Below, piece after piece: positions 7,964 to 16,490 of a stretch of 64,000 bases of DNA. The stretch covers positions 1 through 64,000 of the forward strand of contig NZ_PVMZ01000013.1 of the NCBI RefSeq assembly GCF_003001815.1. Direction: 5' to 3'. Origin of the DNA: Actinoplanes italicus (GTDB lineage Bacteria; Actinomycetota; Actinomycetes; Mycobacteriales; Micromonosporaceae). The position numbers and the translations under genes are program-made. Positions within the stretch are counted from its first letter, which is position 1, and each line of letters starts with the position of its first letter. Below the pieces are notes generated by a model. It worked only from the letters and a program-made list of their open reading frames with translations, was not told where the DNA came from and searched no databases.

Positions 7964-8647
7964 ATGAGCAACCCAGCTGGTTCGATTGCCCTTCCGCACG
8001 TGGAGGGAGGGCTGGCCGCGATCGACCTGCCGGAGATCGGTTCCCCGATGTTCCTCGTCCTCGGTGCCGGCGTGAATCTCCGCTCGAGGCTCGAGTCCGT
8101 CGACGGCGAGACGTTCAGTGTGGCCGCCCCGCTGGAGACCAACGACTTGGCGGTGCTCGAGCCGGGCCGTGAGTTCGAGGTGTTCTGGGTCCCGCCGCGC
8201 ACGCGGATCGTGCTGCCGGTCCGGCTGGTCGTCGTGTCGGGCAGTGCGCCGCTGCGGTGGACGCTGGTCCCGACCGGCGGCGCGCGTACCGACAACCGGC
8301 GCGAGTACGTGCGCGGCGGCGCCGGTGCGGTCGTCCGGCTCGAGGCCGAGGTGAGCGGCCAGCCGGCCGAGGGTGTGCTGCTCGACATCAGCGAGGGCGG
8401 CCTGCGCTGCTGGATCGACGAGGTGACCTCGCTGGCCCAGGGCGACCACGTCGAGGCGACGGTGTGGCTGGGCACCGCCGAGGCGAAGCTGAGCGGGGTG
8501 GTCCACACCGTGCGCGAGGCGCCGGACGGCGACCCGGGCCAGCACCTGATCCTCACCTTCGACACCCCGGAGGAGGTGGCGCAGACGATCCGGCAGTACA
8601 TCCTCGCCTGGGAGATCGGCGAGCGCCGCCGTAACAAGCGGACGTAG
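7964..8647 (+). CDS. PilZ domain protein (putative c-di-GMP receptor)
   Basis: About 227 residues. The N-terminal ~100 form a YcgR-N-like beta domain (LRSRLESVDGETFSVAAP). The PilZ domain follows, with the c-di-GMP-binding RxxxR in NRREYVRGG (about residue 108) and DxSxxG in LLDISEGGLRCW (about 140). Both motifs are intact, so ligand binding is expected. ATG codons occur at 7961 and 7964; the second has better spacing to AGAGG. It is monocistronic, converging on the GerW gene. In actinomycetes such receptors link c-di-GMP to development; the target here is unknown. Confidence 0.85.
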   Translation: MSNPAGSIALPHVEGGLAAIDLPEIGSPMFLVLGAGVNLRSRLESVDGETFSVAAPLETNDLAVLEPGREFEVFWVPPRTRIVLPVRLVVVSGSAPLRWTLVPTGGARTDNRREYVRGGAGAVVRLEAEVSGQPAEGVLLDISEGGLRCWIDEVTSLAQGDHVEATVWLGTAEAKLSGVVHTVREAPDGDPGQHLILTFDTPEEVAQTIRQYILAWEIGERRRNKRT

Positions 8648-8662
8648 CATCCCGCCCGCGAG

Positions 8663-9040
8663 TCAGCGGCGGCGCCGGCGGCGCACGATGGAGCGGATCA
8701 CCAGGAAGCCGGCGACGAGGGCGAGCTGGCCGCCGACGACGATCTTGTTGACGTCGACGGCCGGTCGCCAGCACACGTCGCCGTCGCGGATCAGGAAGAC
8801 GCCAGCCGGTCGCGCCTCGAAGCCGAAGCCACCGCCGACGCCCTCACCCTGCGGGTTGTCGCTGTTCACGGGCGCGCCGCTGCCGCCGCCCGCACCCCCA
8901 CCGGCCTTGATGGTGGCGACCGGAACGACGGTGACGCCGTCGCGTTCGATCGGCTCGCCGAAGACGCGGGACACCGTGGCCGCCTCGGTGCCGGTCCGGA
9001 TTCGTTCCAGGATCTCGGATGCGCTCATCTTCGATGACAT
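8663..9040 (-). CDS. GerW / YtfJ family sporulation protein
   Basis: 125 residues. The core VSRVFGEPIERDGVTVVPVATIKAG, a Gly-rich loop (GGGAGGGSG) and GVGGGFGFEARPAGVFLIRDG match the GerW/YtfJ family, found in spore-forming Firmicutes and widely in actinobacteria. The C terminus adds a hydrophobic stretch (VGGQLALVAGFLVI) and a run of Arg, suggesting membrane association. In Bacillus the homologue affects germination; the actinobacterial role is not established. It lies downstream of and co-directional with the LacI gene's end (26-base gap) and converges on the PilZ gene. Confidence 0.85.
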   Translation of the reverse strand: MSSKMSASEILERIRTGTEAATVSRVFGEPIERDGVTVVPVATIKAGGGAGGGSGAPVNSDNPQGEGVGGGFGFEARPAGVFLIRDGDVCWRPAVDVNKIVVGGQLALVAGFLVIRSIVRRRRRR

Positions 9041-9066
9041 CAGGTCACCATCGCACGACCGTGCGT

Positions 9067-10167
9067 CTATCCGCTCACCCCTGAGGGTGGGGCGGTGCTG
9101 CCGCGGATCACCAGGCGGGTCGGGACCAGATCGGTGCCGGGGCCCGCCGGCTCGTCGTGGATCTGGCCCAGCAGGGCGTCCACGCAGCGGCGTCCCACCT
9201 CGGCGAAGTCCTGGTGGACCGTGGTGAGCGGAGGCAGGTAGGAGCCGGCGTCGGCGATGTCGTCGAAGCCGACCACGCTGACGTCGGCAGGGACCCGGCG
9301 GCCGCGTTCGTGCAGGGCGCGCAGGACGCCGAGCGCCATCTGGTCGTTGGCCGCGAAGATCGCCGTGCAGTCCGGGTCGGCGGCCAGGCGCAGGCCCGCG
9401 TGGTAGCCCGAGTCCGCCGACCAGTCACCGCGCTCCGGCGGCGCGACCGGCCGCCCGGCCTCCTCGAGGATCTGCCGCCATGCCCCGGCCCGCCGTTCGG
9501 CGGCGAACGACTCGACCGGCCCGGCCACGTGCCGGACCGTACGGTGGCCGAGCTCGAGCAGATGCCGGACCGCCTGCCGCGCCCCGTCGGCCTGGTCGGT
9601 GTCCACCACCGGATAGCGGTCGCCGGCGTCCGAGTCGACGACCACCACGTGCACGCCCGGCGGAATGGCGACCGCGGACGCGTCGAGCAGGTGCACCTCG
9701 ATGATGAGAACGACGCCGTCGACCGCGAGCTCGCCCATTCTTGTGAACGCTCCCATGACATTGTCCTGGGTCGGCGCGCCCACCGGGATGAGTGTTATGG
9801 CGTAGCCCTCGGCGGCGGCGTGGGTGGCGATGGCCTCGACCGTGCGGCTGTTGCCGGTGGAGGCCAGCCCGAACAGGATGACGCCGATGGTGTTGAACCG
9901 TCCGTAGCGCAGCGAGCGGGCCGCGCTGTTGGGCCGGTAACCGAGTTCGCTCATCGCCGCGAGGACCTGTTCACGGGTGGTCTCGACGACGCCGGGGGAG
10001 CCGTTCGCCACGCGGGACACGGTCTGCGAGGAGACGCCGGCGAGACGGGCCACGTCGGCCATGGAGACGCGCTGCTTACGGCGGCCGCCCGGGACGTCCG
10101 AAGCGGCACGGAGCCGGGGTGGTTCGATCTTGATCACTCCTTGACCGTGATTTGTGGCCCGTGCCAC
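9067..10167 (-). CDS. LacI family transcriptional regulator of the adjacent sugar operon
   Basis: Up to 366 residues. The helix-turn-helix is VSMADVARLAGVSSQTVSRVANG, with the hinge helix region following, then a periplasmic-binding-protein-like domain containing FNTIGVILFGL and VVGFDDIADAG. The start is uncertain. The GTG at 10167 lies upstream of the transcription start predicted from TATAGT at 10166-10171, so the in-frame GTG at 10137 may be the real one. It diverges from an ABC sugar importer and beta-galactosidase operon, with two perfect palindromic operators between them. It most likely represses both directions until a galactoside or related sugar is present (inference). Confidence 0.9.
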   Translation of the reverse strand: MARATNHGQGVIKIEPPRLRAASDVPGGRRKQRVSMADVARLAGVSSQTVSRVANGSPGVVETTREQVLAAMSELGYRPNSAARSLRYGRFNTIGVILFGLASTGNSRTVEAIATHAAAEGYAITLIPVGAPTQDNVMGAFTRMGELAVDGVVLIIEVHLLDASAVAIPPGVHVVVVDSDAGDRYPVVDTDQADGARQAVRHLLELGHRTVRHVAGPVESFAAERRAGAWRQILEEAGRPVAPPERGDWSADSGYHAGLRLAADPDCTAIFAANDQMALGVLRALHERGRRVPADVSVVGFDDIADAGSYLPPLTTVHQDFAEVGRRCVDALLGQIHDEPAGPGTDLVPTRLVIRGSTAPPSGVSG

Positions 10168-10176
10168 TATACGGCA

Positions 10177-10218
10177 GTCATGTTTACGTAAACATGACGT
10201 CCATGTTTACGTAAACAT
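10177..10218. promoter_or_regulatory. two LacI-family operators
   Basis: ATGTTTACGTAAACAT occurs perfectly at 10180-10195 and 10203-10218, centres 23 bases apart. The first copy is extended to a perfect 22-base palindrome (10177-10198). Each has the central CG typical of LacI-family half-site junctions. The pair lies between the LacI gene and the importer operon; the first copy overlaps the place expected for the -35 box of the lacI-type promoter (TATAGT -10 at 10166-10171 on the minus strand). Autoregulation plus operon repression is expected. Confidence 0.85.
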
Positions 10219-10236
10219 CCTCGGGAGGGGGCAGGG

Positions 10237-11103
10237 TTGACCCGGCGTTCATGGATCGGGTGGCAATTCACCGGTCCGTTCCTCGCGGTGTTCACGCTGG
10301 TGTTCCTCGCGCCTATCGCGTACTCCGTCTATCTCAGCGTGTTCCGCACCCGCCTGGTCGGCGGCACCACCTTCGTCGGCCTGGAGAACTACACGAAGGC
10401 CCTGAGCGACCCTCAGTTCTGGGAGGCGCTCGGCCGGGTCTCGCTGTTCCTGGTCGTCCAGGTGCCGATCATGCTGGGCCTGGCCCTGCTGGTGGCGCTG
10501 GCCATCGACAGCGGACGGCTCCACGGCGCCGGCTTCTTCCGGATCGCGATCTTCCTGCCCTACGCGGTCCCGGCCGTCGTCGCCGCGGTGATGTGGGGCT
10601 TCCTCTACGGCACCCGGTTCGGGCTGGTCGGCAACATCAACGAGGCGCTCGGCGTCACGCTGCCCGACCCGCTCTCGCCGGACCTGATCCTTGCCAGCAT
10701 TGGCAACATCGTGACCTGGGAGTTCGTCGGCTACAACATGCTCATCCTGTACTCCGGGCTGCGGGTCGTGGACACCGCGCTCTACGAGGCGGCCGCGATC
10801 GACGGCGCCGGCCAGTTCCGGATCGTCCGGTCGATCAAGCTGCCGGCGCTGCGCGGACCGCTCGTCGTGGCCACCGTGTTCTCGATCATCGGCAGCTTCC
10901 AGCTCTTCAACGAGCCGCAGATCCTGGACACCCTCGCGCCGAACTCGATCACCACCTACTTCACCCCGAACATTTACGCCTACCAGCTGTCCTTCGCCGG
11001 GCAGCAGATCAATTACTCGGCCACCATCGCCCTGATCATGGGCGTGGCCACGACGGTCGTGGCGTACCTCTTCCAGCGCCGCAGCATGCGGGGGATCTCA
11101 TGA
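10237..11103 (+). CDS. sugar ABC transporter permease (MalF-like)
   Basis: 288 residues, six membrane segments beginning FLAVFTLVFLAPIAYSVYLS, with the binding-protein-dependent transport EAA loop YEAAAIDGAGQFRIVRSIKLP (about residue 185). The start is TTG at 10237, supported by GGGAGG seven bases upstream and by the conserved N terminus of CUT1 permeases. It is the first gene of the LacI-controlled operon; its stop overlaps the ATG of the second permease. Together with the binding protein it imports an oligosaccharide or galactoside. No ATPase is encoded here, so a shared MsiK-type ATPase elsewhere is likely (known pattern in actinomycetes). Confidence 0.9.
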   Translation: MTRRSWIGWQFTGPFLAVFTLVFLAPIAYSVYLSVFRTRLVGGTTFVGLENYTKALSDPQFWEALGRVSLFLVVQVPIMLGLALLVALAIDSGRLHGAGFFRIAIFLPYAVPAVVAAVMWGFLYGTRFGLVGNINEALGVTLPDPLSPDLILASIGNIVTWEFVGYNMLILYSGLRVVDTALYEAAAIDGAGQFRIVRSIKLPALRGPLVVATVFSIIGSFQLFNEPQILDTLAPNSITTYFTPNIYAYQLSFAGQQINYSATIALIMGVATTVVAYLFQRRSMRGIS

Positions 11104-11948
11104 GGAAGCAGCCGCGCAGCATCACCCTCACCGTCGTGACCGGCGTGATGCTGGTCTACACCCTGCTCCCGCTGGTCTGGCTGGCGATCAGCGCGACCAA
11201 GACACAGCAGGATCTGCTCGGCACGTTCGGCCTGTGGTTCTCCGGTGACTTCGCGCTGTTCGACAACATCTCGCGCACGTTCGCCTACCAGGACGGGATC
11301 TTCGGGCGCTGGCTGCTGAACACCCTGCTCTACGTGGTGGCCGGCGCGGGCGGGGCCACCATGCTGGCCGCACTCGCCGGGTACGGCCTGGCCAAGTTCG
11401 ACTTCGCCGGGCGCCGCGTGGTCTTCGCCGTCATCCTCGGCGGCATCGCCATCCCCGGGACCGCTCTGGCCGTACCCACCTTCCTGATGTTTGCGAAGTT
11501 GGGTCTGACCGACACGCCGTGGGCGATCATCATCCCGTCGCTGGTGTCGCCGTTCGGCCTCTACCTGATGTGGACGTACGCCACCGACGCGGTGCCCAAC
11601 GAGATCCTCGAGTCGGCGCGCGTCGACGGGGCCGGCGAGTTCCGGACCTTCTTCAAGCTCGCCCTGCCGCTGCTGGCGCCGGGGCTCGTCACGGTCCTGC
11701 TCTTCAATCTCGTGTGGACGTGGAACAACTTCTTCCTGCCACTGATCATGCTGAAGGACCCCGACCTCTACCCGCTCACGCTGGGCCTTTACCAGTGGAG
11801 CGAGCAGGCCACCACGGTCGGCGGCGACGTCGTCTACGACCTGGTGATCACCGGATCGCTGCTCACCATCATCCCCCTCATCGTGGCCTTCCTGCTGCTG
11901 CAGCGCTTCTGGCAGTCGGGTCTGACCACGGGAAGTGTCAAACAGTAA
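11100..11948 (+). CDS. carbohydrate ABC transporter permease (MalG-like)
   Basis: 282 residues. Hydrophobic segments include LTVVTGVMLVYTLLPLVWLAIS, LLNTLLYVVAGAGGATML and VVFAVILGGIAIPGTALAVP; the EAA-type loop is ILESARVDGAGEFRTFFKLALP (about residue 170). The ATG shares ATGA with the preceding stop, fixing the start despite a longer open frame. It forms the heterodimeric channel with the MalF-like subunit. The substrate-binding lipoprotein gene follows after 28 bases with its own ribosome binding site, as expected for an abundant component. Confidence 0.9.
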   Translation: MRKQPRSITLTVVTGVMLVYTLLPLVWLAISATKTQQDLLGTFGLWFSGDFALFDNISRTFAYQDGIFGRWLLNTLLYVVAGAGGATMLAALAGYGLAKFDFAGRRVVFAVILGGIAIPGTALAVPTFLMFAKLGLTDTPWAIIIPSLVSPFGLYLMWTYATDAVPNEILESARVDGAGEFRTFFKLALPLLAPGLVTVLLFNLVWTWNNFFLPLIMLKDPDLYPLTLGLYQWSEQATTVGGDVVYDLVITGSLLTIIPLIVAFLLLQRFWQSGLTTGSVKQ

Positions 11949-11976
11949 TCCCCCTCCTCCCGAAGGGAACCCCTCA

Positions 11977-13317
11977 ATGATGATCACCCGTCGGCGCGCG
12001 CTCCTGGGCGCCGCGCTGTCGATAAGCCTGCTGGCCACCGGTTGTTCCGGCTCCGACGACGGCGACACCGGCGGCACGGCCGCCACGAGTGTCTCCGAGG
12101 CGGACGTCACGGCCGCCCTGGAGGCGGGCGGCAACATCACGGTCTGGGCGTGGGACACCACGATCACCAAGGTCGCCGCCGACTTCCAGACCAAATACCC
12201 CAAGGTCAAGATCAACCTCGTCAACGCGGGTACGGGCAACGACCAGTACACGGCCCTGCAGAACGCCATCACGGCCGGCACGGGCATTCCCGACGTGGCG
12301 CAGATCGAGTACTACGCGCTGCCCCAGTTCTCCCTGGCCAAGTCGGTCGCGGACCTGAACACGTACGGCGCGAAGTCCCTGGACGGCACGTTCACCCCCG
12401 GCACCTGGAACTCGGTGCACGCCGGCGACAAGATCTACGGCCTGCCGATCGACTCCGGGCCGATGGCGCTCTTCTACAACAAGGAGGTCTTCGACAAGCA
12501 CGGCATCGCCGTGCCGACCACCTGGGCCGAGTACGCGGCGGCCGCCGAGAAGCTGCACACCGCCGACCCGAAGGCGTACATCACCAGCGACAGCGGTGAC
12601 GCCGGATTCACCACGAGCCTCATCTGGCAGGCCGGCGGCAAGCCGTACCAGGTCAACGGCACCGAGGTCACGGTCAACTTCGGCGACGCGGGCAGCCAGA
12701 AGTTCGCGACCGAGTGGCAGAAGCTGATCGAGAAGAAGCTGCTCTCGCCGGTTCCCGGCTGGACCGACGAGTGGTACAAGGGCCTCGGCGACGGCACCAT
12801 CGCCACCCTGGTCACCGGCGCGTGGATGCCGAGCAACCTGGAGAAGGGCGCCGCGGCCGCCAACGGCAAGTGGCGGGTCGCGCCGATGCCGCAGTGGGAG
12901 GCCGGCGGCAAGTCGACCGCGGAGAACGGCGGCAGCTCGCTCGCCATCCCGGAGAAGGCCCCGAACAAGACGCTCGCCTGGGCGTTCCTGAAGTACGCCG
13001 CCGTCGACGAGGGCGCGCAGACCCGGATCGCCGACGGCGCCTTCCCGGCCACCACCAAGCACCTCGCGGACCCCGCCTTCCAGGGCAAGGAGTTCCCGTA
13101 CTTCGGTGGCCAGAAGGTCAACGAGGTTCTCGCCGCGTCCGCCGGTCAGGTCGTCACCGGCTGGTCGTACCTGCCCTTCCAGGTCTACGCCAACAGCATC
13201 TTCAGCGACACCGTCGGCAAGGCCTACATCGGCCAGGGCAACCTGACCGACGGGCTGAAGGCCTGGCAGGACGCATCGGTCAAGTACGGCACGGAACAGG
13301 GCTTCACGGTTAAATGA
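11977..13317 (+). CDS. extracellular sugar-binding lipoprotein of the ABC importer
   Basis: 446 residues from ATG 11977 (GAAGGGA at 11962-11968). The signal peptide has RRR near the start and lipobox LATGC, so it is lipid-anchored. The mature protein is a CUT1-type solute-binding fold: NITVWAWDTTITKVAADFQ, YGLPIDSGPMALFYNKEVF and a C-terminal aromatic-rich hinge. It delivers the sugar to the two permeases encoded upstream. Its stop overlaps the ATG of the GH42 gene (ATGA), tying uptake directly to hydrolysis. A galactoside or galacto-oligosaccharide substrate is inferred from that neighbour. Confidence 0.9.
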   Translation: MMITRRRALLGAALSISLLATGCSGSDDGDTGGTAATSVSEADVTAALEAGGNITVWAWDTTITKVAADFQTKYPKVKINLVNAGTGNDQYTALQNAITAGTGIPDVAQIEYYALPQFSLAKSVADLNTYGAKSLDGTFTPGTWNSVHAGDKIYGLPIDSGPMALFYNKEVFDKHGIAVPTTWAEYAAAAEKLHTADPKAYITSDSGDAGFTTSLIWQAGGKPYQVNGTEVTVNFGDAGSQKFATEWQKLIEKKLLSPVPGWTDEWYKGLGDGTIATLVTGAWMPSNLEKGAAAANGKWRVAPMPQWEAGGKSTAENGGSSLAIPEKAPNKTLAWAFLKYAAVDEGAQTRIADGAFPATTKHLADPAFQGKEFPYFGGQKVNEVLAASAGQVVTGWSYLPFQVYANSIFSDTVGKAYIGQGNLTDGLKAWQDASVKYGTEQGFTVK

Positions 13318-15305
13318 CGCAAAGCAACGAGACGACCCGGCGCTGGCTCCGCCGCGCCGGGTCGGCGCGTCTGGAATTCGGCGCGGACTACAACCCCGAC
13401 CAATGGCCCCGCGAGTTCTGGGACGAGGACGTACGGGCCATGCGCGAGGCCGGCGTCACGGTCGTCTCCCTCGCCATCTTCTCCTGGGCGAGACTCGAAC
13501 CCCGCGAGGGTGTGTACGACTTCGCGTGGCTCGACGAGGTGATGGATCTGCTCCACTCCGGCGGCATCACGGTCGACCTGGCCACCGCCACGGCCTCGCC
13601 GCCGCCCTGGCTGACCCGCAAGCACCCGGAGATCCTGCCGGTGACCCGCACCGGCGAGGTGCTGTCACCGGGCGCGCGCCAGCACTGGCGGCCCACCTCC
13701 CCGATCTTCCGGGAGCACGCGCTGCGCCTGGTCCGTGAGCTGGCCGTCCGCTACGCCGAGCACCCGGCGCTGGTGGCCTGGCACGTCAACAACGAGCTGG
13801 GCTGCCACAACATCTACGACTACTCCGACGACGCGGCGGCCGCCTTCCGGGTCTGGCTGCGAGACCGGTACGGCGACGTCGAAGCGCTCAACCACGCGTG
13901 GGGCACCGCGTTCTGGTCGCAGCGCTACGACGACTTCGAGGAGGTCCTGCCACCGCGGCTGGCCGCCTCGCACCCGAACCCGACGCAGCAGCTGGACTTC
14001 AAACGGTTCTCCTCGGATGCCCTCAAACAGCATCTGCGCGCCGAGCGCGACCTGCTGCACGGCATCACCCCGGAGGTGCCGGTCACCACGAACTTCATGG
14101 TGATGGGCGAGACGAAGGGCATGAACTACGCCGACTGGGCCGCCGAGGTCGACTTCGTCTCCAACGACCACTACGTGCTGCCCGGCCCGCAGGCCCGCGA
14201 CGAGCTCAGCTTCTCGGCGAACCTGACCGGCAACCTGGCAGGCGGCCGGCCCTGGTTCCTCATGGAACACTCCACGAGCGCGGTCAACTGGCAGCCGGTC
14301 AACGTCGCCAAGAAGCCCGGTGAGCTGGAACGGGACTCACTCACCCACGTGGCCCACGGCGCCGACGCGGTCTGCTACTTCCAGTGGCGGCAGTCGAAGG
14401 CCGGCGCGGAGAAGTACCACTCGGCGATGCTGCCGCACGCCGGCACCGACAGCGAGGTGTTCCGCGGCGTGGTCCGGCTCGGGCAGCGGCTGCGGGAGAT
14501 GGCGCCGGTCGCCGGTTCGCACCGCCGCCGGGCCGAGGTCGGCATCGTCTTCGACTGGGAGTCGTGGTGGGCCGCCGAGCACGACTCGCACCCCACCGAC
14601 CGGCTGCGCTACCGGCAGGAGGCGCTCGACTGGTATACGGCCCTGCTCGACGCCGGGGTGCGTGCCGACGTGCTCCCGGTGGGCGGGCCGCTGGAGGAGT
14701 ACCGGGTCCTGATCGCCCCGATCCTGCACGTCGTTCCCGCCGCGCTCGCGGGTCGGCTGCGTGACTGGGTTGCCGCGGGCGGGCACCTGGTCACCACGTA
14801 CTTCTCCGGGATCGTGGACGAGAACGACCACGTCTGGCTCGGTGGCTACCCGGGACCGCTGCGTGACGTGCTGGGCATCCGGATCGAGGAGTTCGGTCCG
14901 CTGCTCGACCACGAGAGCGTCGAGCTGGACAACGGCACGACCGGCACCCTCTGGAGCGACCGGATCGACGTGACCGGCGAGGACGTCGAGGTGCTGGCCC
15001 GGTACAAGACCGGGGAGCAGGCGGAGCGGGCGGCGGTCACCCGGCGCCGGGCAGGGGACGGGTCGGCGGCGTACGTCTCCACCCGCCTCGGCCCCGACGG
15101 TCTGGCCCCGCTGCTGCCGGCCCTGCTCGGTCCGGCCGGGGTGCGCGGCGAACTGCCGCCGGAACTCGCCGGCCGGGTCGAGCTGGCGATCCGCGGCGAC
15201 CACTGGTTCCTGATCAACCGGACCGACGAGCCGGTGGACCTCAGCGCACTGCCGGGCGCGGGGCTCCTCGGACCACGCGGGGTGACAGTTCTTCACCGGG
15301 GATGA
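13314..15305 (+). CDS. beta-galactosidase, glycoside hydrolase family 42
   Basis: 663 residues, full GH42 length. The TIM barrel opens with FGADYNPDQWP; the general acid is Glu in HVNNELGCHN (about residue 162) and the nucleophile Glu in FLMEHSTSAVNWQ (about 318). A trimerisation domain and small C-terminal beta domain follow. There is no signal peptide, so it acts inside the cell on the imported sugar. The ATG overlaps the binding-protein stop. It is the last gene of the operon, and a strong hairpin starts four bases after its stop. GH42 enzymes cleave lactose-like or plant galactan-derived beta-galactosides; which one is not shown. Confidence 0.92.
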   Translation: MTQSNETTRRWLRRAGSARLEFGADYNPDQWPREFWDEDVRAMREAGVTVVSLAIFSWARLEPREGVYDFAWLDEVMDLLHSGGITVDLATATASPPPWLTRKHPEILPVTRTGEVLSPGARQHWRPTSPIFREHALRLVRELAVRYAEHPALVAWHVNNELGCHNIYDYSDDAAAAFRVWLRDRYGDVEALNHAWGTAFWSQRYDDFEEVLPPRLAASHPNPTQQLDFKRFSSDALKQHLRAERDLLHGITPEVPVTTNFMVMGETKGMNYADWAAEVDFVSNDHYVLPGPQARDELSFSANLTGNLAGGRPWFLMEHSTSAVNWQPVNVAKKPGELERDSLTHVAHGADAVCYFQWRQSKAGAEKYHSAMLPHAGTDSEVFRGVVRLGQRLREMAPVAGSHRRRAEVGIVFDWESWWAAEHDSHPTDRLRYRQEALDWYTALLDAGVRADVLPVGGPLEEYRVLIAPILHVVPAALAGRLRDWVAAGGHLVTTYFSGIVDENDHVWLGGYPGPLRDVLGIRIEEFGPLLDHESVELDNGTTGTLWSDRIDVTGEDVEVLARYKTGEQAERAAVTRRRAGDGSAAYVSTRLGPDGLAPLLPALLGPAGVRGELPPELAGRVELAIRGDHWFLINRTDEPVDLSALPGAGLLGPRGVTVLHRG

Positions 15306-15308
15306 GGT

Positions 15309-15347
15309 GTGTGGAGTCCGGGCGCGTGATGCGCCCGGACTCCACAC
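15309..15347. terminator. strong hairpin terminator, probably bidirectional
   Basis: A perfect 17-base stem (15309-15325 with 15331-15347) closes a five-base GTGAT loop, immediately after the GH42 stop and before the converging AbfB-domain gene. No T-run follows, which is common for actinobacterial terminators. Position and symmetry suggest it serves both genes. Confidence 0.85.
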
Positions 15348-15390
15348 GCGGGCCTGACCGTTCCCGGCCGGATGGGCCGACCGGGAACGA

Positions 15391-16302
15391 TCAGAGGGGG
15401 GCCCGCGGAACGAAGGCGGTCGCCCGCGACGCGGAGGTCTGCACGATCTTCAGCCACTCGCCGTCGGCGACCACGTGATGATTCGGATAATTCTTCGAAC
15501 GCAACGCCAGTGCGGCGCCTTGACGAATCGTCACGGCGCAGAAAGTCGCGTCCTGACGGAATAGCGCGGAGGCGTCGTTCCTGTCGAGGCGTATTTCGAA
15601 ATTTCGATGCCGGAGATAATACCCGGGAAAGTTAACAGATTCGAACGACACGCAGTCGTTGCCGGCCAGTCCCGTGCGTACCCGGAAAGCCGCGTCGGCG
15701 CCGTCTCGGCGGCTGATCGGCTCCAGGCGGCCGCGGTAGTCGCGGTGCCGGACCCGGTGTCCGGAGCGGTCGGCGGCCTCCAGCCCGACGGTCGATCCGA
15801 CGGTCAGCGACACCGGAGCCGGGGTGGCCGGCCGGGTCGTCGCGGGTGGCCCGGTGGTGGTCCGGGTGGCCACCGGTGAGGTCTTCGGCGGCGGCGACCA
15901 GTCCTCGGTGGGGATGGCCGGCAGGGTCGTGCCGGTCGGTGACGGCAGCACGCTGACCGGCACATCCGTCGACTCCACCGCCGGTGGGAAGGGCTGCGGC
16001 GGCAGGCCGCCCGCGGGGTAGGTGAACTCGGCGGCGACCGGCTCGGGGCCCTTGGCGGCGTCGAGCACCACGGCTATCGCCGCGGTCGCCGCGCAGGCGA
16101 GACAGAGGGCCGCGGCGAGGACCAGCCGGGGGCGCATCGTGCCCCCGGCGCGCAGGCGGGAAAACGAGTCGCGGCGGGGGCGGCCCGCGATCGAGGCAGG
16201 GTGGGCGGTGGGCCGGATCGGCCCGGCGGGCGTGCCGCCGGGTGAATACGGCGGAATCCAGCCGCCGACCCGCAGTCCGTTACGGGTGTCGTCTTCCGGC
16301 AT
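15391..16302 (-). CDS. membrane-anchored AbfB (CBM42-like) domain protein
   Basis: 303 residues from ATG 16302 (GGAAG upstream). A ~60-residue Pro/Arg-rich cytosolic part precedes one membrane segment (LVLAAALCLACAATAAIAVVL), then a Pro/Thr-rich linker of ~90 residues. The C-terminal ~140 residues form a beta-trefoil AbfB/CBM42-like domain with three similar units: VGLEAADRSGHRVRHRDY, VSFESVNFPGYYLRHRNF and LRSKNYPNHHVV. Such domains bind arabinofuranose side chains; no catalytic domain is present, so surface binding or sensing is likely. A CebR-type palindrome lies about 107 bases upstream in the divergent promoter region. Confidence 0.75.
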   Translation of the reverse strand: MPEDDTRNGLRVGGWIPPYSPGGTPAGPIRPTAHPASIAGRPRRDSFSRLRAGGTMRPRLVLAAALCLACAATAAIAVVLDAAKGPEPVAAEFTYPAGGLPPQPFPPAVESTDVPVSVLPSPTGTTLPAIPTEDWSPPPKTSPVATRTTTGPPATTRPATPAPVSLTVGSTVGLEAADRSGHRVRHRDYRGRLEPISRRDGADAAFRVRTGLAGNDCVSFESVNFPGYYLRHRNFEIRLDRNDASALFRQDATFCAVTIRQGAALALRSKNYPNHHVVADGEWLKIVQTSASRATAFVPRAPL

Positions 16303-16408
16303 TGATTTCGCTTCCGTGGGGGACGTTCGCAAGAATCACTTAAGGATTCGATAAGGATCTACACGCTCGGGGCATGTGAAAGCAAGAGGGAAGCTTGTCC
16401 CAAATTTT

Positions 16409-16422
16409 TGGGAGCGCTCCAA
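16409..16422. promoter_or_regulatory. CebR-type LacI-family operator
   Basis: TGGGAGCGCTCCAA matches the 14-base CebR consensus TGGGAGCGCTCCCA (cellobiose repressor site of Streptomyces, established) at 13 of 14 positions. It lies between the divergent AbfB-domain gene and the 16491 gene. A near-perfect copy of the same site lies at 50562. Control by an unlinked CebR-like repressor is inferred. Confidence 0.6.
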
Positions 16423-16490
16423 TCGAACCGAAGCGGCCTCGCGTCCGTACCTCCGTGCGGAGTCATCCCGTGGGCTTCGAGGAGAGCAGC

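Noticed and set aside
10251..11948. 565-codon frame as a fused double permease
   Set aside because: The first half is an out-of-frame shadow of the MalF-like gene; the MalG-like permease starts at 11100 with an ATGA overlap.
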